Assembly: GCA_900757705.1 (NCBI GenBank)
Contig: CAAEOW010000110.1
Span: 1-22,553, forward strand
DNA: 22,553 nt
Direction: 5' to 3'
Origin: an uncultured Collinsella sp.
Lineage (GTDB): Bacteria > Actinomycetota > Coriobacteriia > Coriobacteriales > Coriobacteriaceae
In this document: positions 1 to 6,429 of the stretch, piece after piece
How positions within the stretch are numbered: the first letter of the stretch is position 1
Layout of the letters: the number at the start of each line of letters is the position of its first letter
The notes under the pieces: model-generated
The model's input: only the letters and a program-made list of their open reading frames with translations
What the model was told of the DNA's origin: nothing
The model's database searches: none
Translations under genes and position numbers: made by a program

Positions 1-26
1 CCTGTCCGGCCCTCAGGGTATCGGAT

Positions 27-64
27 TCCCATATTCATCCGTACATGTACGGATGAATATGGGA
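27..64. repeat. Perfect 38-bp palindrome
   Basis: The two 19-base halves are exact reverse complements with no spacer; the centre is GTACATGTAC at 41-50. As RNA it would fold into a 17-bp stem with a CATG tetraloop. No T-run follows, so it is not a standard terminator. It lies about 120 bp upstream of the cobalamin riboswitch, and its right edge (GGGA, 61-64) overlaps a Shine-Dalgarno-like GGGAGG. Its function is unknown; a dimeric-regulator site, a structured leader or a mobile-element remnant are all possible. Confidence 0.9.
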
Positions 65-117
65 GGTGTTCGGATGAAGTTGCCAATCAAGGTATCGCAA
101 ACAATCGCTTTTACCTT

Positions 118-145
118 GGGCTTCGCCTGTGTGCGGGGCCCTTTT
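118..145 (+). terminator. Weak terminator-like hairpin upstream of the riboswitch
   Basis: GGGC (118-121) can pair with GCCC (138-141) and CGC (124-126) with GCG (133-135) across small internal loops, followed by TTTT (142-145). It could end transcription entering from before the window and insulate the riboswitch transcript. The stem is short and interrupted, so this is only a candidate. Confidence 0.3.
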
Positions 146-181
146 GCGTGATATCATTTTGACGGTAATAATCGATGGCCT

Positions 182-354
182 AGATGGTGGTGCGGAGACG
201 CACGAATGCGCGGTTTTCCTGCGCGTTTGGGAGAATCGGGGTGCAAGTCCCCGGCTGTACCAGTAACCGTAATTCCTCTTGGCTCGGGATGTTCGCGTCG
301 CAGATCGGACGGCGCGCCTGAGCCGTTAAGGTTAAGTCGGATCGCCTCCCATCT
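182..354 (+). ncRNA. Cobalamin (B12/AdoCbl) riboswitch
   Basis: The conserved core is visible: GGGAGAATCGGGGTGCAAGT begins at about 230, followed by a CCCC that closes the GGGG stem, then CGGCTGTACCAGTAACCGTAA. The 3' conserved arm AAGTCGGATCGCCTCCC lies at 334-350. AGATGG (182-187) pairs with CCATCT (349-354) as the closing P1 helix. The RNA sits in the leader of the DUF4430 surface-protein gene. No strong T-tract hairpin follows. Downstream, TGCA/CGGC can pair with GCCG/TGCA at about 355-390, just before the SD-like GGAGGG (398-403), so translational repression by bound B12 is more likely than termination. The identity is confident; exact ends and mechanism are inferred. Confidence 0.88.
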
Positions 355-416
355 TGCATGCGGCTGCGGCGTATGCTGCCGGTGTGCATAGGGCTCTGGA
401 GGGAAGAGAGATCCCG

Positions 417-3400
417 ATGGGGGAACTCGAGCGCAACATGCGCGATGACGTGGGGCAGCCTCAAGGCAACGCTCCAAGTACAGACAATGGGGGACAAATG
501 GATATGTTTGAGGACGAGCGCGAGCGCGCCTCGTTGCATCGCCGTGGCGCGATTGCACGCGGTGTAGCCAAGCGCGGCCTGGTGGCATTCCTGGCCTTCG
601 CGATGGCCTTTGGCACCACGCCGGCTCAGTTGTGGGCCGAGGGCGCCGAGGGCATTGCCGAGGCTGTGGCTCAGGATGCGACGCCGGGCGAGGACGCAGC
701 GCTTGCGGGCGGTACCGCTGAGCAGAGCGGCGCCGAGGTTTCGGATTCCGAGGGCGCGCCTGCAGGTAGTGCAGCCATAACAGAGGCAGCAACTGGCGAC
801 GAAGGCTCGGCGACGGGGGAGAGCCCTGCTACGAGCGAGCAGTCTTCGACGGCATCCGCTGGCCAAGCAGGATCTGCCGCCGCGGCTGCCGTTCAGACGG
901 AGAGCCCGACAGAAACTGGCGATGTCGCCAAGAAGCAAGTCGAGGTCTCGTTCTCGATTATCGGCACCGATGCCGACGGCAAGGCTCAGACCTGGGTGGC
1001 GCCTACGCAGCTCAAGCTCGACGAGGGCGCGACGGCTGCGGATGCCTTCATTAAGCTGCAGGAGAAGACGGGCTTCAAGGCGAAGTACGAACCGAACACG
1101 GCATACGGTTTCTACCTCGAAAGCATCACATCCCCGAGCGATGGTCGCACGCTTGCCTACGATCCGACGACTTATGCCTTCTGGCAGCTGTTCGTCGACG
1201 GCGCGTCTTCCTCGGTTGGTGCGAGCAGTGTCAAGCTCACCCAGGGGCAGAAGATTGAGTTTGCCTATACGGCTGGTAGCTCGTCCCCTGTCGTTAAGGA
1301 CCAGGTTGCCGCAAATGTGACCGTCATTGGTCGCGATGCCCAGGGCAAGACTCAGACTTGGGTCGATAACGCGCAGTATGTGGTGACGTCCGGCTCGAGC
1401 GCACTTGACCTTACGAAGGTCGCGCTCGAGGCGAATGACATCGACGCCGTTGCTGCGGGCTCCTTCATTCTGAGCCTTAAGTACAACGGCGTTGAGCTGG
1501 GTACGCCGCTCGATTATTCGACCCATTGGCAGCTGTTCATTAACGGCAAGTCGAGCGACTACACGGCAGACAATGTCACCATTCATGCTGGCGATACCGT
1601 TACGTGGTTCTACGGTGGCTGGGGCGACCAGTTGCCGTCCGATTCCGTCCATGCTTCCGTTCAGGTCCTCGGTAAGGACAAGGACGGCAAGCAGCAGGTT
1701 TGGGCTTCGACGGGCCAGACGAGTCTCAAGGCGGGTTCTACTGCCAAGGATCTTCTTGAGCAGACCGGCCTTACTCTCGATGCTGGCGAATCGTCTTGGG
1801 GCTGGTTCCTCAACGGCATTACTTCGCCGTTCGATGGTAAGTCCTATGGCTGGGATGCTGCGACCAATAGCTATTGGCGCTTCTACGTAAATGGCAAGTT
1901 CGCCGACGTTGGCGCCGGTGCCTACAAGCTCCAGGAGGGTGACGCCGTCACCTTTATGTATGGTGCTGACGCCGATGCCCTCCCCGGTCAGGTTCTTGGG
2001 TCCGTCGATGTTATCGGTCCCGATGTCAACGGCAACAATACTCGCTGGGGCTCGGCAAGCAATGTTTCTCTGCCCGAAGGCTCTACGGCCCAGGACCTTA
2101 TTGAGACGGTTCTGAAGGCGAAGAGCGTTGATTACAACGCCTCCCAGAGCGGTGCATACTGGTTCCTGAATTCCATTACTTCGCCGTTCGATCACAAGCC
2201 GTATGTCTGGGATGCTGCGACCAATAAATATTGGCATCTGTATATTAATGGAGAGCCCTCCTTACTCTGCGCCAATCAGATTACGCTCAAGAGCGACGAT
2301 AAGGTTACGCTTGCCTATACCACCGACGATTCGCCCATGCCCGATCCCGACAAGATTGTCGTGGACCCGAGTGCGACGACTCCTGATTGGGATGCCGAGT
2401 GGGCCGGCTACGGCAACAGTGGCAACGGTTCGACCGTAACGGATGCCAAGACGCCTGCGCAGGCCGCTGGTCTTAAGTGGGCCTTCGATTGGAAGGCCGA
2501 GTCTGGCCAGCAGTATGCCAACTGCAGCGAGCCTGTCATTGCTAACGGTTTTGTGTACATCGCGACCGAGAACGAGCTCATTAAGATCGATTCGTCCACG
2601 GGTAAAAAGGTTGCCTCTGCGCCGCTTGCCTCCAAGGTGAGCTATTCCTCTCGTCCGATCTATACCAATGGCCTTATCATCGTTCCGCTCAACGGCGGTG
2701 CGGTCCAGGCGATTACTGCGGACAAGCTGATCTGCAAGTGGCTGACGCCTGGTTTGACAGACTTGACGCAGAGCTCCTGCACCGTGGTTTCGGATGGCGA
2801 GTACGTCTATGTTGGTACGGTCGATATTTCGTATGACGAGAACTACAACGCGACCTACGGCAACGGCTCCCTGAAGCGTATCAAGATTGCCACGGGCGAA
2901 GTCTCTTGGCAGAACATTGACCCTTCCGAGGGCTATTATTGGACTGGTGCTGCGCTGACGGATAAGTACACCATTGTTCCTACGAGCGCGGGCACGCTTA
3001 AGTGCATTGATAAGACGACGGGCGATGTCGTTTCGACCATGAAGCTCGGCGCTGTCGCGAATGCCGATTGCATTGCCGATCCGTCCAATGGTTCGACCTT
3101 CTATCAGATGACGCACGACGGAATGCTCCATGTGATTTCGCTTTCGGCAAAGGGCGTGCTGAGTGAACAGAAAACGGTTGATCTGGGCCTTACGAATAAT
3201 CTGAGCGCCCCTGCGGTGTCTGGTGACAATCTGATTGTCGGCGGACAGACGGCTACTGGCTCTGCTCTGGTTCTCTATAACCTGAAGACGGGTAAGACCA
3301 CGATGGTCGCTGCTGCCGACGGCAAGGCGCTGCCGGCTGGCCTCAACGGTATTGCTGCTACTCCGCTGGTGAGTGTTCAGGGCGGCAAGACCTATGTGTA

Positions 3401-4268
3401 CTTCACCGTTAACAGCGCGGATAGCAAGGATTACGTCAACTACTCTGCTGGTGGTGGCGTGTATCGCTATACGCTCGGCGATGCAGAGGCGACGCAGATT
3501 TATGATGCGGCTGGCCATTACCAGCACTGCGACTCTCCGGTCATTGCCGATGCTTCTGGCAACCTCTACTACATCAATGATTCGGGTACGCTGTTCAAGC
3601 TGGGGGCTGTCGAGTCTTGGACGGTTGCCTTTAATTCCAACGGCGGGTCTGCTTGCGACACTAAGTTCGTTGCTACGGCCGACGGCAAGCTGGTCAAGCC
3701 GGCCGATCCGACGCGCGATGGCTACACTTTCGGCGGTTGGTTCACCGATGAGGCTTGCACGCAGGCGTATGACTTCAGTACGCCGGTGACGGCCGATCTG
3801 ACGCTGTATGCCAAGTGGACCAAGAATGCCACCAACCCTGGCGGTAATGGCGGTTCTGGCTCCAATGGCGGCAATGGTGGCGCTGGCAACGGTTCCGGTG
3901 CTGGCGCTGGCGATGACACGGGTTCCGGCTCCGGCACGAAGGGCGGCGCTATTGCCCCGGGCAAGAAGCCGGTGACCAAGACGACGGTGTCGACCAAGAC
4001 CGAGACCAAGGACAACAAGTCCGACAAGAAAGACTCCGATAAGTCCGATAAGAAGGACGAGAAGAAGTCTGACAAGAAGGACAGCAAGTCCGACAAGAAG
4101 TCCGATTCCAAGTCCGATACGGGTGCTGTTTCCACGACCACTGCTAAGAAGTCCTCTAGTGCTTCCGAGCAGGAGACTGGCATCAACCCGCTCGCCATTG
4201 TTGGCGTTGCCGCCGGCGTCATCGGTCTCGCCATCGTCGGCGTGCTCGTGTTCACCAAACGTCGGTAG
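417..4268 (+). CDS. Secreted multi-DUF4430 / beta-propeller surface protein
   Basis: This 1283-residue protein is probably displayed on the cell surface to bind a corrinoid or other ligand. A signal peptide has its hydrophobic core at residues 54-66 and a likely cleavage after LWA at 74. An Ala/Glu/Ser/Thr-rich linker follows. Four DUF4430 repeats lie at about 174-285, 297-400, 411-516 and 526-635, each ending in a YW-x-x-(F/Y)-(V/I)-(N/D)-G-type motif and a hydrophobic beta strand. A PQQ/WD-like beta-propeller follows at about 656-1065, and an InlB-type (Listeria-Bacteroides) repeat at 1068-1134 (NGG, GYTFGGW, YAKW). A Gly/Ser then Lys/Asp/Ser-rich stalk leads to a C-terminal membrane helix at about 1259-1279 and a KRR tail. 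The start at 417 has GGAGGG 13 nt upstream. ATG 498 or 504 would give a shorter signal peptide and also has a G-rich SD. Starts upstream of 417 fall inside the riboswitch expression platform. Corrinoid binding is inferred from the riboswitch and the known similarity of DUF4430 to the transcobalamin C-terminal domain. Confidence 0.88.
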   Translation: MGELERNMRDDVGQPQGNAPSTDNGGQMDMFEDERERASLHRRGAIARGVAKRGLVAFLAFAMAFGTTPAQLWAEGAEGIAEAVAQDATPGEDAALAGGTAEQSGAEVSDSEGAPAGSAAITEAATGDEGSATGESPATSEQSSTASAGQAGSAAAAAVQTESPTETGDVAKKQVEVSFSIIGTDADGKAQTWVAPTQLKLDEGATAADAFIKLQEKTGFKAKYEPNTAYGFYLESITSPSDGRTLAYDPTTYAFWQLFVDGASSSVGASSVKLTQGQKIEFAYTAGSSSPVVKDQVAANVTVIGRDAQGKTQTWVDNAQYVVTSGSSALDLTKVALEANDIDAVAAGSFILSLKYNGVELGTPLDYSTHWQLFINGKSSDYTADNVTIHAGDTVTWFYGGWGDQLPSDSVHASVQVLGKDKDGKQQVWASTGQTSLKAGSTAKDLLEQTGLTLDAGESSWGWFLNGITSPFDGKSYGWDAATNSYWRFYVNGKFADVGAGAYKLQEGDAVTFMYGADADALPGQVLGSVDVIGPDVNGNNTRWGSASNVSLPEGSTAQDLIETVLKAKSVDYNASQSGAYWFLNSITSPFDHKPYVWDAATNKYWHLYINGEPSLLCANQITLKSDDKVTLAYTTDDSPMPDPDKIVVDPSATTPDWDAEWAGYGNSGNGSTVTDAKTPAQAAGLKWAFDWKAESGQQYANCSEPVIANGFVYIATENELIKIDSSTGKKVASAPLASKVSYSSRPIYTNGLIIVPLNGGAVQAITADKLICKWLTPGLTDLTQSSCTVVSDGEYVYVGTVDISYDENYNATYGNGSLKRIKIATGEVSWQNIDPSEGYYWTGAALTDKYTIVPTSAGTLKCIDKTTGDVVSTMKLGAVANADCIADPSNGSTFYQMTHDGMLHVISLSAKGVLSEQKTVDLGLTNNLSAPAVSGDNLIVGGQTATGSALVLYNLKTGKTTMVAAADGKALPAGLNGIAATPLVSVQGGKTYVYFTVNSADSKDYVNYSAGGGVYRYTLGDAEATQIYDAAGHYQHCDSPVIADASGNLYYINDSGTLFKLGAVESWTVAFNSNGGSACDTKFVATADGKLVKPADPTRDGYTFGGWFTDEACTQAYDFSTPVTADLTLYAKWTKNATNPGGNGGSGSNGGNGGAGNGSGAGAGDDTGSGSGTKGGAIAPGKKPVTKTTVSTKTETKDNKSDKKDSDKSDKKDEKKSDKKDSKSDKKSDSKSDTGAVSTTTAKKSSSASEQETGINPLAIVGVAAGVIGLAIVGVLVFTKRR
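936..2321 (+). repeat. Four tandem DUF4430 repeats
   Basis: The repeats lie at 936-1271, 1305-1616, 1647-1964 and 1992-2321. Repeats 1, 3 and 4 share an ITSP(F/S)D element and a YW-containing strand. Repeat 2 lacks ITSP and has HWQLFING instead. Repeats 3 and 4 are nearly identical at the DNA level over about 60 bp (1818-1877 versus 2175-2234, offset 357 bp), including the same WDAATN codons, so the last duplication looks relatively recent. Confidence 0.85.
3958..4140 (+). repeat. Lys/Asp/Ser-rich low-complexity stalk
   Basis: The codons repeat AAG TCC GAC/GAT AAG and encode a run of KSDKKDSD-like units without hydrophobic residues. It lies between the Gly/Ser linker and the membrane helix, where a cell-wall-spanning stalk would be expected. 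The repetitive DNA is likely to vary in length between strains. Confidence 0.8.
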
Positions 4269-4277
4269 GTGAGGGCT

Positions 4278-5168
4278 GTGTCCAATAAATCCAAGGACGC
4301 TGACCCCAAGCAACCAGATTCCTCGTTTATCCAGCTTGACGATGCAAAGCAAAAGGGCGCCGCTTCGGCGGCGTCCGCCCCTCGCCGCAAGGCGCTCCTC
4401 GGCGTTCTGACTGCCGCGTGCACCATTCTGATCGTCGTCTCGCTGGGTTTCGTCCATCCTTCCACAAGCGGTGCCTGGTCCATCGACTGGATCATTCAGA
4501 CCGTGACGGGGGAGAGCGTCGTCGCGAAGGACGCCAAGGGGTCTGACTCGACTACGACTTCGGGCGAGGCCAGTTCCAAGGATTCCAAGTCATCGAATGA
4601 CGCAAAAGATGGGTCCAAGTCCAAGGACGATTCCGAGTCTTCAAACAAGGAATCGGATAAAAGCTCGGATAGCAAGAAGTTCGATAGTCAGGACGGCAAG
4701 AAGTCTGGAGATAAATCCGCTGCCCAGAATACGGGAGCCGGCGATACTTCCAATGTGTCTGGCGGTGCTTCTTCGGGCGGCGGTCAGTCGTCTGATGGAG
4801 CCTCCAGCTCTAATGGCGGAAGCGCTCCCTCGGGCGGCCAGGGCGGCTCGCAGGAGTCCAACTACGTAACGGTGACGGTTTCGGTCACATCGAGCGCCGT
4901 GGGCAATCCTGTGTCCTCTGGTGGCACCTTTACCTTTAACGAAGGTGCTACCGTTTACGATGCCCTGTGCGCGCTGGGCCTTTCTGTCAACGCACACGGC
5001 TCATCGTACGGCACGTATGTTTCTGCGATTGGTGGTTTGGCCGAGAAACAGTACGGCGGCACGAGCGGCTGGATGTACTCCGTCAACGGCACAACGCCCA
5101 TGACGGCCTGCAGCAACTACGTTCTCTCCAACGGCGACAACGTAGTCTGGTATTACGTTACAGGCTAG
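4278..5168 (+). CDS. Membrane-anchored protein with C-terminal DUF4430 domain
   Basis: This 296-residue protein begins with a polar, basic cytoplasmic segment and one membrane helix at about 39-60. A long Ser/Lys/Asp-rich then Gly/Ser-rich stalk (about 85-194) follows, then a single DUF4430 domain at 196-296 with GWMYSVNG and NGDNVVWYYV. The topology is N-in, with the domain outside at the stalk tip. It starts 9 nt after the stop of the preceding multi-DUF4430 gene, so the two form an operon under the cobalamin riboswitch. The chosen GTG at 4278 has AGGTGAGG just upstream; an in-frame GTG at 4269 is the alternative. The domain family resembles the transcobalamin C-terminal domain, so a shared corrinoid-capture role is inferred. 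No catalytic residues are recognised. Confidence 0.87.
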   Translation: MSNKSKDADPKQPDSSFIQLDDAKQKGAASAASAPRRKALLGVLTAACTILIVVSLGFVHPSTSGAWSIDWIIQTVTGESVVAKDAKGSDSTTTSGEASSKDSKSSNDAKDGSKSKDDSESSNKESDKSSDSKKFDSQDGKKSGDKSAAQNTGAGDTSNVSGGASSGGGQSSDGASSSNGGSAPSGGQGGSQESNYVTVTVSVTSSAVGNPVSSGGTFTFNEGATVYDALCALGLSVNAHGSSYGTYVSAIGGLAEKQYGGTSGWMYSVNGTTPMTACSNYVLSNGDNVVWYYVTG

Positions 5169-5188
5169 AGACCTCGACATATCGCACC

Positions 5189-5228
5189 AAACGGGCGGTT
5201 CGGACAAACATCCGGGCCGCCCGTTTTT
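5189..5228 (+). terminator. Rho-independent terminator of the DUF4430 operon
   Basis: ACGGGCGG (5191-5198) pairs with CCGCCCGT (5217-5224), an inner CGGA/TCCG extends the stem, and TTTTT follows. It lies 20 nt after the stop of the second DUF4430 gene. Confidence 0.88.
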
Positions 5229-5265
5229 CATGCGAATTGGACTTGGTCGCCGGGGACCTCGGCAA

Positions 5266-5302
5266 ACAAAAAAACCGGTTGGAACGGGAATTCCAACCGG
5301 TT
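5266..5302 (-). terminator. Rho-independent terminator of the gtrA-like gene
   Basis: AACCGGTTGGAA (5273-5284) and TTCCAACCGGTT (5291-5302) form a perfect 12-bp stem with a 6-nt loop. Read on the minus strand it is followed by a T-rich tract (plus-strand A-run before 5273). It lies 26 nt downstream of the GtrA stop. Confidence 0.9.
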
Positions 5303-5328
5303 ATACATTCAAGCAAATAGTGAATCGA

Positions 5329-5736
5329 CTACGACCGTGCGCCCTCGAGGAAGAAGCGGCGGCTGAAGTAGTTGTACCAGGTGACGAGGAACGTAGCGAT
5401 GGCCTTCATGGCCTGGTAGCCGATGCTCAAAAACGTGACGCCCACAAACATGTACAGGTCGTTGAGGCCCAAACCAATCACCGACAGGATGGTGAAGATC
5501 GTGAACTCGCGCTTGCGGCTCATGCCCTCGCGATGGTCGAACACGTACTTCATGCTGAGCCAGTAGTTGACCACGACGGACGTGATGAACGAGACCGTGG
5601 TGCTCATCAAAAAGTCGAGGTGGAACAGCTCGACGAGCGCAATGAGCATACCCCAGTCGATGCCAAAGGAGATAAGGCCCACGACAGCGAACTTGAGGAA
5701 CTGCTTAGTATGAGGTTGTGCCAGTGCCTTGCGCAC
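5329..5736 (-). CDS. GtrA-family membrane protein (downstream copy)
   Basis: This small, very hydrophobic protein (135 residues) has four predicted membrane helices and the GtrA signatures FLKFAVVG at the N-terminus, NYWLSMKYVF in the middle and FLEG near the end. GtrA proteins are thought to flip or present polyprenyl-linked sugars for cell-surface glycosylation. No glycosyltransferase is adjacent, so the substrate cannot be named. The GTG start at 5736 aligns with the N-terminus of the neighbouring paralogue and with usual family length. A TTG at 5817 would add 27 residues of non-GtrA-like sequence. The core HREGMSRKREF and LSVIGLGLND closely match the upstream copy, which suggests tandem duplication. 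Confidence 0.88.
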   Translation of the reverse strand: MRKALAQPHTKQFLKFAVVGLISFGIDWGMLIALVELFHLDFLMSTTVSFITSVVVNYWLSMKYVFDHREGMSRKREFTIFTILSVIGLGLNDLYMFVGVTFLSIGYQAMKAIATFLVTWYNYFSRRFFLEGARS

Positions 5737-5889
5737 GTAATCACATCCAATGCGTTGATGAATCGAGCAACGAGTTACTTTAGAGCTTTTGAAAGGGAAA
5801 CGTAAGGTCTTTGGCAAGAACTATACGAACTCGCCAAATATTCAAGAGCTAATCCGTAAATGTTGAAAATTTGCCCGTAAACGAGCAAA

Positions 5890-5931
5890 GCCCACGAACG
5901 ACACAGCGCTCGACGTGCGTCATCCGTGGGC
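5890..5931 (-). terminator. Candidate terminator after the upstream gtrA-like gene
   Basis: GCCCACG (5890-5896) pairs with CGTGGGC (5925-5931), with further partial pairing inside. On the minus strand it is followed by TTTGCTCGTTT, a weak T-tract. It may cause partial termination between the two GtrA genes. Apart from this hairpin the 5737-5955 gap shows no gene. Confidence 0.5.
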
Positions 5932-5955
5932 ATCGTAAAGCTGTAAGGTTGCGAG

Positions 5956-6351
5956 TTACTTGGTCTCGTCGCCTTCCAGGAAGATCTTTCGGGTCACAAA
6001 GTTGTAGACCATGACAAGCGCGGTGGCGCAGATCTTGGCGATATTGGCCTCGAGTCCCAGACCGGCGTTGAGTGTCAACACGATAGCGTCGTTGAGTACC
6101 AGGCCGATCACGGACAGCACGACAAAGATAATGAACTCGCGGCGGCGGCTCATGCCCTCCTTGTGCGCAAACACGTACTTCATGCTGGCGAGGTAGTTAA
6201 AGATGAGTGAGATGATAAAGCCGCTGGTGTTGGCGATTAGGATGTTGAGGCCCAGACCGTAGTGGAGCAGATTCATAATGCCAAAGTCGATGACCGTGGC
6301 AATGACACCGACGATGCCAAATTTCATGATCTGCGCAAGGAGCTTTTGCAT
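5956..6351 (-). CDS. GtrA-family membrane protein (upstream copy)
   Basis: This protein is 131 residues long with four predicted membrane helices. The N-terminus MQKLLAQIMKFGIVG is typical of GtrA, followed by a YLASMKYVF motif and a C-terminal FLEG. The ATG at 6351 has AAGG-CAGG upstream with good spacing. A TTG at 6414 would add 21 residues and leave only 15 nt after fbp. The role is probably in translocating lipid-linked sugars for envelope glycans. It lies directly downstream of fbp on the same strand and may be co-transcribed with it. The link to gluconeogenesis is positional only. Confidence 0.88.
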   Translation of the reverse strand: MQKLLAQIMKFGIVGVIATVIDFGIMNLLHYGLGLNILIANTSGFIISLIFNYLASMKYVFAHKEGMSRRREFIIFVVLSVIGLVLNDAIVLTLNAGLGLEANIAKICATALVMVYNFVTRKIFLEGDETK

Positions 6352-6429
6352 GGTACCTGCCTTAAGCTGGCGCCGAAGCGCCGCGGGGATGACAAACTCA
6401 GCAAGTTTAGCCAATCCCCACGGGTGGAG

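Noticed and set aside
180..2237. Long minus-strand open frame (685 codons) opposite the first DUF4430 gene
   Set aside because: It runs antisense to a protein with clear domains, has no SD and its product is rich in Arg/Ala/Gly without recognisable domains. It is a by-product of high-GC codon bias on the other strand.
3958..4140. Lys/Asp/Ser repeat as a possible CRISPR-like or DNA-binding tract
   Set aside because: The repeats are codon-level, in frame and without spacers; they fit a protein stalk.
2262..4457. Long minus-strand open frame (731 codons) opposite the propeller half
   Set aside because: Same reason: antisense to a well-supported gene, low-complexity Arg/Ile/Gly product and no family resemblance.
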